From RGIG9041 sp045541455 (GTDB lineage Bacteria; Bacillota; Clostridia; Oscillospirales; QAKW01), in assembly GCA_045541455.1 (NCBI GenBank), contig JAZQJA010000058.1, positions 1 through 64,000 of the forward strand: 64,000 nt of DNA, written 5' to 3'. Positions 43,558 to 53,285 of the stretch are shown in pieces. The position numbers and the translations under genes were made by a program. How positions within the stretch are numbered: position 1 is the stretch's first letter; each line of letters opens with the position of its first letter. Below the pieces are notes generated by a model. That model made no database searches. It was not told the DNA's origin and saw nothing but the letters and a program-made list of their open reading frames with translations.

Positions 43558-43752
43558 ATGGAAACACAAATGATTTTTAAAATAGCTGGCATAGGTATAC
43601 TTGTGACAGTGATTAATATGATACTTACTAAAGCAGGGCGTGACGAATATGCCATGCTTACTACTCTTACAGGAATAATTGTTGTTGTTTTAATGTTACT
43701 TGAAGATATAAAAAAACTATTTGTAGCATTAGAAAATCTATTTGGTATATAA
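43558..43752 (+). CDS. spoIIIAC: Stage III sporulation protein AC
   Basis: 64 residues, two membrane helices with the conserved KAGRDEYAMLTTLTG loop between them, the family length. Starts on the base after the spoIIIAB stop. Confidence 0.95.
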   Translation: METQMIFKIAGIGILVTVINMILTKAGRDEYAMLTTLTGIIVVVLMLLEDIKKLFVALENLFGI

Positions 43753-43753
43753 A

Positions 43754-44140
43754 ATGATTAAACTCTTATTAATTATTATTTGCACACTGTTTATTTGCGT
43801 GATTTTGAAATCAGTTAAGAGTAACATGTCTGTATTTGCGGTGATATCAGCAACAATAATTGCAGCTTTTTTTACTTGCACACAGCTTGAAAGTGTACTT
43901 GTGTTTATAAACAAACTTTCTGATATTGCAGGTGTTGAATCTGAATATATTAATGTTATTTTAAAAACAATCGGTATTTGTATACTTGGTGATTTTACAT
44001 CCGGTTTATGTAAAGATTGCGGAGAAAATACACTTGCTTTTAATGCTGAGTTTATATGTAAATGCAGCATTATAGTCATTGCAATACCCTTATATTCCGA
44101 TTTAATGGATATGATTATAAAACTATGGAAAAGTGCTTAA
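43754..44140 (+). CDS. spoIIIAD: Stage III sporulation protein AD
   Basis: 128 residues, about four membrane helices; GESEY-type loop written AGVESEYINVILKTIGI and GLCKDCGENTLAFNAEF are characteristic. Start ATG at 43754 directly after spoIIIAC; its end overlaps spoIIIAE by 16 nt. Confidence 0.94.
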   Translation: MIKLLLIIICTLFICVILKSVKSNMSVFAVISATIIAAFFTCTQLESVLVFINKLSDIAGVESEYINVILKTIGICILGDFTSGLCKDCGENTLAFNAEFICKCSIIVIAIPLYSDLMDMIIKLWKSA

Positions 44141-45198
44141 AAACAGTAATAATAACCGTTGTATTTATGTTACTCCCGTGCTTTTGTTATGCTGACACCG
44201 GAGAATTAATTAATGATTTTATTAATGATTTACCTGAACAAATTGATATTGACAATCAAGATCAAATAGATGATTTAATTAATATAGAAGAGATTTTTAG
44301 GTTTATAATTAAAACCGCTTCGTCTTTTGCGTCAGAGTGCGGAGAATTATTGTTGGGCCTTGTGTGTCTTGTTTTATTATTTTCACTTTTGGATTCTTTA
44401 GGAATTAAAAATGATAAACTCTTATCTGACATAGCAAATCCTGTAGTGTCAATTTGCGTGTTATCAATGGGGTTCACAATTTTGATGAGCCAATACAGTA
44501 TCATTCAAAGCTCAATTGAATCGATGAAGGTTTTTTCATCATCATCAGTTGTAGCTATAACTGCTCTTTGCATTTCCAGCGGTCAGTCTTTTTCATCTGC
44601 AGTTTTTTCATCGGTGTTGTCTTTTGGAATATCAATTTTTGAAATGATTGCGGACAATTTTTTATTGCCGCTTATACTTATATTTACATCTTTCGGAGTA
44701 ATATGCAATATAACAGATAAGTTCAATTTAATTGCGGTAAATGATTACATCAAAAAGTTCATAAAATGGTCTATAAGTTTTTTGATTGGTATATTTACAC
44801 TGTCTATATCATTTCAATCCTTTCTTGCAAAAGCCTCCGATAATATAGCCAAGAAAACTATAAAGACTGCTGTAGGAAGTTTTATACCTATTGTTGGCTC
44901 AAGCCTTTCAGGAAGTATTGACAGTTTATTTGCTTTAGCAAACGGTACTAAAACAAGTATAGCAATTATTGGAGCGCTTTCAATAGTTGTTGTTTTTTTA
45001 CCGTCGGTTATAGGATGTATCTGCTATGCAGCAGTATTTGTGATTTCAAAGGTCATAGCGACGTTTTTTAATCTTACATCTATCATTAAAATTTTTTCGG
45101 CTTTAAGTGATGCATTTTTTATTTTGGCAGCAGTTTGTAGCTTTGGTATTTTTATGGTAATTGCAGCTTATTTATTGATTTGTATAAATATTATTTGA
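44125..45198 (+). CDS. spoIIIAE: Stage III sporulation protein AE
   Basis: 357 residues. N-terminal signal-like segment (KTVIITVVFMLLPCFCYA), an acidic soluble region and then several membrane helices; the GSSLSGSIDSLFALANGTKTSIAIIG stretch region fits SpoIIIAE. Start ATG 44125 is chosen at the signal peptide, overlapping spoIIIAD by 16 nt. Confidence 0.94.
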   Translation: MEKCLKTVIITVVFMLLPCFCYADTGELINDFINDLPEQIDIDNQDQIDDLINIEEIFRFIIKTASSFASECGELLLGLVCLVLLFSLLDSLGIKNDKLLSDIANPVVSICVLSMGFTILMSQYSIIQSSIESMKVFSSSSVVAITALCISSGQSFSSAVFSSVLSFGISIFEMIADNFLLPLILIFTSFGVICNITDKFNLIAVNDYIKKFIKWSISFLIGIFTLSISFQSFLAKASDNIAKKTIKTAVGSFIPIVGSSLSGSIDSLFALANGTKTSIAIIGALSIVVVFLPSVIGCICYAAVFVISKVIATFFNLTSIIKIFSALSDAFFILAAVCSFGIFMVIAAYLLICINII

Positions 45199-45199
45199 T

Positions 45200-45649
45200 A
45201 TGAATGAATTTTTTGAGTTTACGATTAATATATATGTTTTGGCAGTCATATGTTGTATAGGTGTTTCGATTGTAAAAGGTAGTAATTTTGAAAAATACTT
45301 CAAAACACTTATTTCTGCATTTTTACTTATATCTGTAGTTACATTGATCTCAAAATTTAATTTTAAAAGCGTAAAATCTTACACATTTGAAAATTATAGT
45401 GTAAATTATAATGAAACCTGGGATATAGTTTTAAGCCAACTAGAATCCGAATTAAAACAAAAAATGTTACAGTTTTGTTTTGATAACGGAATAGAAATGG
45501 TTGATTTAGATATAAATCTTAAAACTGACTATTCAAGTATTGAAATTGATACAATAACAATTTATGGTCGTGATTGTTTAGCAGCCAAAAATTTGATTTC
45601 CGGATATTATAGAATAGGAAAGGATAGTATTGTTATAAGCGGAGAGTAA
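45200..45649 (+). CDS. spoIIIAF: Stage III sporulation protein AF
   Basis: 149 residues: two N-terminal membrane helices (about 7-25 and 33-50) and a C-terminal soluble domain facing the intermembrane space, as in SpoIIIAF. Starts two bases after the spoIIIAE stop. Confidence 0.92.
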   Translation: MNEFFEFTINIYVLAVICCIGVSIVKGSNFEKYFKTLISAFLLISVVTLISKFNFKSVKSYTFENYSVNYNETWDIVLSQLESELKQKMLQFCFDNGIEMVDLDINLKTDYSSIEIDTITIYGRDCLAAKNLISGYYRIGKDSIVISGE

Positions 45650-45652
45650 ATT

Positions 45653-46153
45653 ATGGAATTTATTTTGAAAAATAAGAAATTGGTGGCCGTTATAACAGCT
45701 TTAGTAGGTGTCGCTTTTATTGCGTTTTCATCTTTTGCTTCAAATTCTACTATTAAAAAATCAAAAGAATTTGATCAAGATGAGTATATTACACAATTGG
45801 AAAGCAGAATAACTGATTTGGTATCAACTATTGATGGTGCAGGTAAATGTAAAGTTATGATTAATATTATTTCGGGTACGGAATCAGTTTATGTTAAAGA
45901 GAGCAAAAAGTCGTATGACAGCAGTGATGAACGTAGTGAAGAACAAAGTGAAGACAGTGTTGTTACCATGGTTGATTCAAGTGGTAATGAGTATGCGGTA
46001 ATAACTAAACAGTTAATGCCTGCAATTGGTGGAGTTACAGTAGCCTGTGATGGCGGCAATAATACATATGTCAAAAGTTTGGTCATTGATGCCGTTTCAA
46101 CTGTATTGGGGATAGGTTCAAATAAGGTGTGCGTAATTGCAAAAGCAAATTAA
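45653..46153 (+). CDS. spoIIIAG: Stage III sporulation protein AG
   Basis: 166 residues. One membrane helix (about 10-28), then a ring-building-motif domain (YITQLESRITDLVSTIDGAGKCKVMI) with a Ser/Glu/Asp-rich insert and GVTVACDGG. SpoIIIAG forms a large ring in the intermembrane space in Bacillus. Three bases after spoIIIAF. Confidence 0.94.
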   Translation: MEFILKNKKLVAVITALVGVAFIAFSSFASNSTIKKSKEFDQDEYITQLESRITDLVSTIDGAGKCKVMINIISGTESVYVKESKKSYDSSDERSEEQSEDSVVTMVDSSGNEYAVITKQLMPAIGGVTVACDGGNNTYVKSLVIDAVSTVLGIGSNKVCVIAKAN

Positions 46154-46172
46154 ATACTCAAGGAGAATAACT

Positions 46173-46748
46173 ATGAAAATTAATAAAAAACAACTTGTGA
46201 TGTTATCATTATCGTTGGTAGTATGTGTAGCCGTGTATCTAAATTGGCGCTTTTTACAGGATGGTGAATATAAAAGTGATACTGTTAGTGGTACATATGA
46301 TACAGTAGATACAACAAAGGAAAATGAAAAGTTAGAAAATGGAGAAGACAATAAAATTCTCGGTGAAGCTCAATATGTTTCATCTGCAGGGTCAAGTGTA
46401 GATGAATATTTTACAAATTCAAGACTTACCAGAAAGCAATCAAAAGATGAAGCTATAGAATTACTTAATACTGTTGTTAGCAACGAGTCTTCGAGTGCTG
46501 AGTCGGTAGCAAAGGCAAATGCTGAAATATCGGCATTAGCAGCTGAAACAGAATTAGAAGGCACGGTGGAAAGTTTAATTAAAGCAAAAGGTTTTGAAGA
46601 TTGCGTTGTTTTCATAAGTTCTGATTTAGTTAATGTGGTGGTAAAAACTGAAGGATTAACACCAGAACAAGCAGCGCAGATTAATGAAATTGTGGTTAGT
46701 CAAACAGATATATCTGTCTCAAATATAAAAATTGTTGAAGTAAAATAA
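46173..46748 (+). CDS. spoIIIAH: Stage III sporulation protein AH
   Basis: 191 residues. Short N-terminus, one membrane helix (about 7-24, ending VYLNWRFL), a linker, then the YscJ/FliF-like domain that binds forespore SpoIIQ in Bacillus. Start ATG 46173 has AAGGAG upstream. Last gene of the operon; no strong terminator is seen before the Asp23/Gls24 promoter. Confidence 0.94.
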   Translation: MKINKKQLVMLSLSLVVCVAVYLNWRFLQDGEYKSDTVSGTYDTVDTTKENEKLENGEDNKILGEAQYVSSAGSSVDEYFTNSRLTRKQSKDEAIELLNTVVSNESSSAESVAKANAEISALAAETELEGTVESLIKAKGFEDCVVFISSDLVNVVVKTEGLTPEQAAQINEIVVSQTDISVSNIKIVEVK

Positions 46749-46777
46749 CAAAAAACTATTTATTTTTTGTTAATATA

Positions 46778-46786
46778 TGATATAAT
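46778..46786 (+). promoter_or_regulatory. Extended -10 promoter of the Asp23/Gls24 gene
   Basis: TGATATAAT (extended -10 TGn + TATAAT) at 46778-46786, 40 bp before the start codon; the -35 region is weak (TTTATT at 46759-46764). Confidence 0.55.
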
Positions 46787-46825
46787 AGCATTATAAGTAC
46801 GAAAATATTAAAGGAGAATACTATT

Positions 46826-47191
46826 ATGTCAGCTAATGATGTTTCCAATATTCAAATTTCAAATGATGTTGTATCAACTATAGCAGGTGTTGCAGCGATG
46901 GAAGTTGATGGTGTTTCTTCACTTGTTTCTTCTCTTTCGTCTAACATCAAAGAATTGATCTATAAAAAAAGTGCCGGTAAGGGCGTTGATGTTCAGGTTT
47001 TAGAGGATGGTGCAGTTTCTATCACTGTTAATATGATTGTTAAGTATAATTACAAAATTCAAGATGTTGCGCTTAATGTTCAAAACCAAATTATACGTGC
47101 TGTATCTGATATGACTAACTTTAATGTATCAGAAGTTAATATTAATGTTTTAGGTGTTAATATTCCTAAAGAAGAAAAGGAAAACAAATAA
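46826..47191 (+). CDS. Asp23/Gls24 family envelope stress protein
   Basis: 121 residues. The family pattern is clear: ISNDVVSTIAGVAAMEVDGV at the N-terminus, VEVLED-like DVQVLEDGAVSITVNMIVKYNY in the middle and VNINVLGVN at the end. Members are abundant membrane-associated proteins linked to cell-wall stress; no membrane segment of its own. Start with AAGGAG. Often found near accBC/nusB in clostridia, but here it stands alone after spoIIIA. Confidence 0.93.
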   Translation: MSANDVSNIQISNDVVSTIAGVAAMEVDGVSSLVSSLSSNIKELIYKKSAGKGVDVQVLEDGAVSITVNMIVKYNYKIQDVALNVQNQIIRAVSDMTNFNVSEVNINVLGVNIPKEEKENK

Positions 47192-47235
47192 ATATAAAAA
47201 GCATATTGCATTGCAATATGCTTTTTATATTTATT
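47187..47235 (+). terminator. Terminator after the Asp23/Gls24 gene
   Basis: 24-base arms around a single T (47187-47210 and 47212-47235) with core AAAAAGCATATTGC; T-rich 3' arm. Confidence 0.88.
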
Positions 47236-47266
47236 AAAAAAGACCGGTATTTCACCGGTCTTTTTT
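47236..47266. terminator. Terminator of secF (bidirectional)
   Basis: A 13-bp stem AAAAAAGACCGGT/ACCGGTCTTTTTT, just beyond the secF stop on the minus strand. Confidence 0.88.
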
Positions 47267-47270
47267 TAGT

Positions 47271-48197
47271 TTATTTTGCGTTTTTCTTATCTGCAATTTT
47301 TTGCCATGTTACCCAGAGGGTACCCGGAAGGGTGATTGATGAGTAACAACCTGAAATAATACCAACCATCATAGGAAGTGCAAAGTTTGCAACAGAAGTT
47401 AATCCGTTGATTAATGCAAATATAAATACAAGAGCAATAGCACAACCTGACATAAGTGAAGTGTTTATAGTTCTTTTTAAGCATTGATTAATGCTTGTAT
47501 CTGCAATTTCAACTATTGACATTTTGTTTGAATATAACCGTTTGTTATATCTGATTTTATCATAAATAACTATTGTATCGTTTACCGAATAACCAAGAAT
47601 GGTAAGGATTACTGCAACAAAACCATCGTTTATCGGAATGCCAAAAATTACAAATGTAAAGAAAACAAGCAGTAAGTCATGGAAAAGAGCTAATAATGCT
47701 GTAAGTGCAGCAGAAAAACCTGAGATAATTTTAAATCTGAATGTTACATACACAACAATCAATACCATTGCGATTGCCATAGCAAGCAAACCATTTTTGA
47801 AAAATCGTTTGCCTATGTATGGATCAACACTTATTGATTCTGCAAGTTCAATTTTGTTATCTGTAAATTTTTCTGAAAGTTTTGATGAGATAGACTCCAA
47901 TTGATCAGTTGTGAGAGAAGATGTGCCGCCAATACTGATTACAACTGTTTTAAGGCTTGCATCATCGCTAACAGCTGTTTGCGATTGTGCGGTAGCTGTT
48001 TTTCCTAAAACTTCGGAAACACTTTTTTCAACTTCGGTAAGTGATATGTCACCTGTATAATTGTATGAGAGTTTTGTTCCGCCGCTGAATTGAATATCAA
48101 GTGTAACACCCTTAACTACCAGTGAAACAATACCTAATATCATAAGGCAAAGTGAAATGATGTAAAACCATTTTCTGTTTTTATAAAAGCTAAACAT
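47271..48197 (-). CDS. secF: Protein translocase subunit SecF
   Basis: 308 residues, six membrane helices with the extracytoplasmic domain after the first. LDIQFSGGTKLSY is the SecF signature and YSVNDTIVIYDKIR the conserved fourth-helix region. Works with SecD to drive late protein export with the proton motive force. Its start overlaps the secD stop by one base. Confidence 0.95.
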   Translation of the reverse strand: MFSFYKNRKWFYIISLCLMILGIVSLVVKGVTLDIQFSGGTKLSYNYTGDISLTEVEKSVSEVLGKTATAQSQTAVSDDASLKTVVISIGGTSSLTTDQLESISSKLSEKFTDNKIELAESISVDPYIGKRFFKNGLLAMAIAMVLIVVYVTFRFKIISGFSAALTALLALFHDLLLVFFTFVIFGIPINDGFVAVILTILGYSVNDTIVIYDKIRYNKRLYSNKMSIVEIADTSINQCLKRTINTSLMSGCAIALVFIFALINGLTSVANFALPMMVGIISGCYSSITLPGTLWVTWQKIADKKNAK

Positions 48198-49522
48198 TAT
48201 TGCACACCGCCTTTCGCTTTTTTAATACCGTAAAACCATGTGTTTGTATTGAAAATATTGAAATTTGTAAGCGACTTGAGCATAAGTTTCGAGCAGATGA
48301 TGCCAAGGCCGAAATTCATAATTATACCGATAAGCAGGGTGTAACCGAATGAAAGCATTGAACCTGTGCCAAATATGAGCAAAAGAATTGCTACGATACC
48401 GGTAGTGATGTTGCAGTCCATAACAGCTTGGAACGCTCTGCTAAATCCACCGGCCACGGCGCCTTTAATTGTTTTATTATTCCTTAATTCATCTTTAATT
48501 GTTTCAGATATTATGATATTTGAATCAACACTCATACCAATTGCAAGAATGATACCGGCAATACCGGGAAGGGTCATTGTAAGGCCAAGGGTTGAGAAAA
48601 TAAGGAGCTGTCCTGCAATTTGTAATACAAGGTTTATACATGCAACCAATCCAGGTAGTCTATAGTATAAGAACATAAATAGACATATGATAACAAAAGC
48701 AATTATTCCTGCGTTAACCATTACATTTAAAGCGCCTTCACCAAGATTTGCACTTATAGAACTAAAGTTTGTAGAAGTCAAACTGAAGGGGAGAGCACCT
48801 GCACTAATTTTTGAAGCAAGATCTCTAACCTCTGTAGCAGTGAAGTTTCCGGAAATCTGAGCTTTGCCATCTGTGATTTCTTCTTCAACAGTAGGATAGC
48901 TGATTAAGGTGTCATCCATATAGATACCAATCATTTCTCCGATGTGCGATTTTGTTGCAGCAGCAAAAAGTTTTGCGCCTTCTTCATCAAATTCAAGAGA
49001 AACAAGGTATGTACCGTTGTAATATCCAGCTTCAGCAGAGGCAATATTTGCACCTGTCAAGATTGCTTTGTCTTCAGCTTTAACAATTGTTTTACTCTCA
49101 CTGTCTTCTTCAACCAGCCAAAACGAGAGTTCTGCAGTTTCGCCGAGTTCCTCAATAGCAGCAGCAGGATCAAAATCCTTTTCATTTGCAGCCCACGGAA
49201 ATTCAACAAGAATATTACCGTTTTCATTATCCAGTGTAACATTTCTATCTAAAATGTTTTGACCGTCAAGACGTGTTTCAATAATTGTTCTTGCAGCTTC
49301 AAGTTGTTCTGCAGTAGGTTTTACATTTTCGTCCGCTGGTTTAAATGTAGCGCTGACACCGCCCTTGATGTCAATACCAAATCTGATATTCTTAACACTA
49401 TTTATGTAGGTTTTGCCATTAATAGTGACACCAAAAGCAGCAAGTGCAGCAACTACAAAAATTAAAATCGCAACTACAAAAAACACGATTTTTTGTTTGT
49501 ATGATGCTTTGCTTTTTCTCAT
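48197..49522 (-). CDS. secD: Protein translocase subunit SecD
   Basis: 441 residues. FGIDIKGGVSATF near the N-terminus, the P1-type periplasmic domain, then six-helix RND-like region with GMSVDSNIIISETIKDELR. The start is set at 49522, six bases after GGAGG; the ATG one codon earlier is closer than usual. yajC, often next to secDF, lies about 14 kb away in this window. Confidence 0.95.
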   Translation of the reverse strand: MRKSKASYKQKIVFFVVAILIFVVAALAAFGVTINGKTYINSVKNIRFGIDIKGGVSATFKPADENVKPTAEQLEAARTIIETRLDGQNILDRNVTLDNENGNILVEFPWAANEKDFDPAAAIEELGETAELSFWLVEEDSESKTIVKAEDKAILTGANIASAEAGYYNGTYLVSLEFDEEGAKLFAAATKSHIGEMIGIYMDDTLISYPTVEEEITDGKAQISGNFTATEVRDLASKISAGALPFSLTSTNFSSISANLGEGALNVMVNAGIIAFVIICLFMFLYYRLPGLVACINLVLQIAGQLLIFSTLGLTMTLPGIAGIILAIGMSVDSNIIISETIKDELRNNKTIKGAVAGGFSRAFQAVMDCNITTGIVAILLLIFGTGSMLSFGYTLLIGIIMNFGLGIICSKLMLKSLTNFNIFNTNTWFYGIKKAKGGVQ

Positions 49523-49629
49523 CATAAACCTCCTTGAAATTGGGAATAACTCGTTAGAGTTATAAAAATTGTATATTTAAATATAAATATATTAGATATA
49601 CCTAAATATTATATATTCACAGAGAGAAA

Positions 49630-50457
49630 ATGTCAATTACTATGAAGATATTTATTGTAACTTTAAGTAGAAAATTAGTATTAATTAAACATATATTATT
49701 TGGGATATTAATCGGAATATCGGTTATAGTTCCAGGCTTAAGCGGTGGCACGACTGCACTTATGCTTGGAATATATTCTGATATAATAGATTTTGCTGAT
49801 AATTTGTTGATTGATTTTAAAAAATCGTTTAAATTTTTCACTCCTTTGATAGCTGGCGCGGTTATAGGCATTGGCTTTATATCTTTTCCATTGCGATTTA
49901 TTCTTGACAGATTTAGTCTTGAATTCAGCTTTTTTGTAATAGGTATTATTTTAGGGAGCATTTCGTTGTTTACAAATTCAATTTTTAAATCTCCAATTAA
50001 AAATTTTCTTTGTATATCAGCAGGAATTATAATATGTTTTTTACTTGATAGTTTCTATGAAAATTCTTATGTATATAACGATAGTACTATTGTGTTGCTT
50101 TTAATAGGATTGTTGAGTGCAATAGCATTGATTTTGCCTGGGATAAGCTTGTCTTATATTCTGATTGCATTTGATTATTATGAAAAAATCATTTTAGCAA
50201 TAACTAATCTAGACATTTTGTTTTTACTTAAGTTCGGTGCTAGTATTTTACTCTCAACTGTTTTGATAATTAAAATTTTGAATAAACTTTATAAAAAATA
50301 CCCAATATCAATTAATATGTTGATATTGGGTATGGTAATTGGTTCTATAAGGCAAGTGTTTATAAGATTTCCAAGCAGTAATGAACTTTTAGTTTGTATA
50401 TTGGTTTTTAGCTTAGGTATAATAGTTTCATTTACGCTTTCCTTTGTTAAAGAATGA
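49630..50457 (+). CDS. DUF368 membrane protein (PopT-type polyprenyl-phosphate transporter)
   Basis: 275 residues, about eight membrane helices. The PGLSGGTTALMLGIY segment near residue 36 and the repeat-like LPGISLSYILI near 170 are typical DUF368 re-entrant motifs. DUF368 proteins have been reported to flip undecaprenyl phosphate for cell-wall precursor recycling. The start ATG has only a weak purine-rich site. The 3' end overlaps the 3' end of nth by 30 nt in convergent orientation. Confidence 0.85.
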   Translation: MSITMKIFIVTLSRKLVLIKHILFGILIGISVIVPGLSGGTTALMLGIYSDIIDFADNLLIDFKKSFKFFTPLIAGAVIGIGFISFPLRFILDRFSLEFSFFVIGIILGSISLFTNSIFKSPIKNFLCISAGIIICFLLDSFYENSYVYNDSTIVLLLIGLLSAIALILPGISLSYILIAFDYYEKIILAITNLDILFLLKFGASILLSTVLIIKILNKLYKKYPISINMLILGMVIGSIRQVFIRFPSSNELLVCILVFSLGIIVSFTLSFVKE

Positions 50458-51072
50458 ACAAACTGTGTTAAGTGAGCAACTATCACATTGAGGCGTACGA
50501 GCAGAGCATACGGCACGACCGTGATGGACAAAATTATGACATAGTTTTGTTTGATGTTGGGACGGTATAATTCTTTTAAGTGTTTTTTCAACCATTTCGG
50601 GATTTGTACTGTTTTTAACCAGTCCTAATCTGTTACTGAGTCTTATACAATGTGTATCAGCAATAATTGCGGGCTTGTTAAAGATATCTCCGCAAATTAA
50701 ATTGGCAGTTTTTCGACCAACTCCCGAAAGTTTTGTAAGGTCCTCTATTGTGTCCGGGAGATTTCCGTTAAAGTCGTTTAAAATTTGATTTGACATTTCA
50801 ATTATACTTTTAGCTTTGCCTCTATAAAAGCCGCACGATTTTACCAGTTTGCAAACATCTTCAAAATCTGCATTTGCAAATTCCTCTAAGCTTTTATATT
50901 TGTCAAACAAGGCAGGAGTAACCTTATTTACTCTCTCATCTGTACATTGAGCAGACAGCCTTGTTGCAATTAAAAGTTCATATGGTTTTGTGTAATTGAG
51001 TGAGCATTTAGCTTCTGGGTAAAGTGAATTTAATTCATTAATTATAAATTCAATTTTAGCTTTCTGAGTCAT
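50428..51072 (-). CDS. nth: Endonuclease III
   Basis: DNA glycosylase/AP lyase for oxidised pyrimidines; 214 residues. Helix-hairpin-helix LSGVGRKTAN with the catalytic Lys, the catalytic Asp in ADTHC, and the 4Fe-4S motif with spacing C-x6-C-x2-C-x5-C in the VCSARTPQCDSCSLNTVC region. Start overlaps the rarA end by 17 nt. Confidence 0.95.
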   Translation of the reverse strand: MTQKAKIEFIINELNSLYPEAKCSLNYTKPYELLIATRLSAQCTDERVNKVTPALFDKYKSLEEFANADFEDVCKLVKSCGFYRGKAKSIIEMSNQILNDFNGNLPDTIEDLTKLSGVGRKTANLICGDIFNKPAIIADTHCIRLSNRLGLVKNSTNPEMVEKTLKRIIPSQHQTKLCHNFVHHGRAVCSARTPQCDSCSLNTVCSFFNKGKRK

Positions 51073-52318
51073 TTTTTATCTTTCTCCAGTATTCTTCAGT
51101 AGCTTTTTCAAATTTATTATTTCCATAATTATAGTAAATGTTATCCTTAATATCGTTTGGCAGATACTGTTGTTTGACATAATTGTTTTTATAATTATGA
51201 GGATATTTATAATCTATACCATGGCCTAGTTTTGAAGCGCCATTATAATGAGAATCACGCAATGTAGTGGGTATGTAAATACCTTTGCCATTTCTCACAT
51301 CTTCGAGAGCAGCGTCTATACCACATATTGCACTGTTCGATTTTGGAGCTGTAGCAAGTAAAATAACGGCTTGAGCCAGCGGAATTCGTGCTTCGGGAAA
51401 ACCCAGCATCATGGCACTGTCAATACATGATTTTACTATTGTAATTGCATTTGGATAGGCAAGACCGATGTCCTCACATGCAATTACAAGCAAGCGTCTG
51501 CAAATTGATGGTAAATCACCGGATTCAACAAGTTTTGCAAGATAATGTAGGGAGGCGTTTTCATCTGATCCTCTAATTGACTTTTGAAATGCTGAGAGAA
51601 TGTCATAATGCACATCACCGTCTCGGTCATATTTCATAGAGCTTTTTTGTGCGCATTGCTTGACTATATCGGTTGTGATTTCAGTATTATCTATTGAATG
51701 AATTGCAAGCAACTCTACACAATTTATAGCTTTGCGTACATCTCCACCGCAACTTGAACATAGAAAATCTAAAGCTTCAGAAGTAATATTAATATCTATG
51801 TTATTTTCGCTTTTTACAATTTTTATAGCTCTGTTTACAGCTTTTTTGATTTCTTCTTTTGATACAGGCTTAAATTCAAATACTGTGCAACGAGATAAAA
51901 TAGCGTTATATATGTAAAAATAAGGATTTTCTGTTGTAGAAGCAATAAGGGTAATTTTTCCGTTTTCGATAAATTCAAGCAATGACTGCTGTTGACGTTT
52001 GTTAAAGTATTGGATTTCATCAAGATATAAGAGTATTCCGTTGGGGGCTGTGAATTGATTGCAGTCATTAATAATGTCTTTAATATCACTTATTGATGCT
52101 GTTGTGGCATTCAATTTATATAATTTTCTATCACTTTGAGCAGCAATTATATTGGCTAGTGTCGTTTTTCCACAACCGCTGGGCCCGTAAAAGATCATAT
52201 TCGGAATATTCTTACTTTTAACTATACTGTAAAGTATAGAACCTTTACACAAAAGATGGCGTTGACCGACGATATCTTCTAGCGATTTTGGACGTATTGA
52301 GTCTGATAGTGGGTTCAT
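51056..52318 (-). CDS. rarA: AAA ATPase RarA/MgsA (replication-associated recombination)
   Basis: 420 residues. IRPKSLEDIVGQRHLL, Walker A GPSGCGKTT near residue 45, Walker B LLYLDEIQYFNKRQQ, sensor STTENPYF, and the C-terminal tetramerisation part with GSDENASLHYLAKLVESGD. Acts at stalled forks. Forms an operon with nth (17-nt overlap). Confidence 0.95.
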   Translation of the reverse strand: MNPLSDSIRPKSLEDIVGQRHLLCKGSILYSIVKSKNIPNMIFYGPSGCGKTTLANIIAAQSDRKLYKLNATTASISDIKDIINDCNQFTAPNGILLYLDEIQYFNKRQQQSLLEFIENGKITLIASTTENPYFYIYNAILSRCTVFEFKPVSKEEIKKAVNRAIKIVKSENNIDINITSEALDFLCSSCGGDVRKAINCVELLAIHSIDNTEITTDIVKQCAQKSSMKYDRDGDVHYDILSAFQKSIRGSDENASLHYLAKLVESGDLPSICRRLLVIACEDIGLAYPNAITIVKSCIDSAMMLGFPEARIPLAQAVILLATAPKSNSAICGIDAALEDVRNGKGIYIPTTLRDSHYNGASKLGHGIDYKYPHNYKNNYVKQQYLPNDIKDNIYYNYGNNKFEKATEEYWRKIKNDSES

Positions 52319-52396
52319 AATTTACTCCAAATTTAAAATTTATAAACATTATAACAATTATTAGCTTTTAATTCAATAGTTTTAATAGATTGAATA

Positions 52397-52425
52397 TTGA
52401 CAGTTTGTGCATTTGAATGTAAAAT
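52397..52425 (+). promoter_or_regulatory. Promoter of the transketolase genes
   Basis: TTGACA at 52397-52402 and TAAAAT at 52420-52425, spacer 17 bp. Confidence 0.85.
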
Positions 52426-52455
52426 GTTATGTATATTAATCCGGAGGTTGTATTA

Positions 52456-53280
52456 ATGAACGAAGTTGAAAAAAGAGAACTTCAAACTGTCGCAAATAAA
52501 ATAAGAATCGACATTTTGGAAGAGGTACATAGTGCTAAATCCGGTCATCCCGGTGGTTCGTTATCTATAGCAGATATAATTACATATCTGTATTTTAAAG
52601 AGATGAACATTAACCCTGAAAAACCTGATATGTTTGATAGGGATAGATTTGTTCTTTCAAAGGGACACACTTGTCCTGCTCTTTATGCTGCTTTAGCTGA
52701 ACGGGGATATTTTGATCGTTCTTTGCTTAAAACTTTTAGAAAAATAGATAGTATTTTACAAGGTCATCCCGATATGAAAAAAATCCCCGGCGTGGATATG
52801 TCGAGTGGTTCACTAGGACAGGGTATATCTGCCGCTTGTGGTATGGCACTTACTGCAAAACTTGAAAACAGAGATTTCAGAGTCTATTCAATTCTTGGAG
52901 ACGGAGAAATTGAAGAAGGACAAGTTTGGGAGGCATTTATGTTTGCTTCTCATTATAATCTTTCTAATCTCTGTGTAATAATTGATAGAAATGGTTTGCA
53001 AATAGATGGAAAATGTGAGGATGTAATGTCCTCAGCTCCGTTAGAGTCTAAAATGCAAGCATTTGGATTTAATGTTATTACTATAGATGCGCATAATTTT
53101 GATGATATTGAAACAGCATTTTTGTCAGCACGTAATGAAAAAAACAAACCAACAGTCATTATTGCTGATTCAATCAAAGGCAAAGGTGTTTCTTTTATGG
53201 AAAACTGTGTTTCATGGCATGGTTCTGCTCCTAATGATGAGCAGTATGAAATTGCTTTAAAGGAACTCAAGGAGGTATAA
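52456..53280 (+). CDS. Transketolase, N-terminal subunit
   Basis: 274 residues, the thiamine-diphosphate-binding half: SGHPGGSLSIADI near residue 30, SKGHTCPALYAALAERGY, and the GDGEIEEGQVWEA ... DRNGLQIDG metal/ThDP motif. Start ATG 52456 follows CCGGAGGTTGTATTA. The C-terminal half is a separate gene five bases downstream, a split arrangement common in clostridia and archaea. Confidence 0.95.
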   Translation: MNEVEKRELQTVANKIRIDILEEVHSAKSGHPGGSLSIADIITYLYFKEMNINPEKPDMFDRDRFVLSKGHTCPALYAALAERGYFDRSLLKTFRKIDSILQGHPDMKKIPGVDMSSGSLGQGISAACGMALTAKLENRDFRVYSILGDGEIEEGQVWEAFMFASHYNLSNLCVIIDRNGLQIDGKCEDVMSSAPLESKMQAFGFNVITIDAHNFDDIETAFLSARNEKNKPTVIIADSIKGKGVSFMENCVSWHGSAPNDEQYEIALKELKEV

Positions 53281-53285
53281 TTGTA

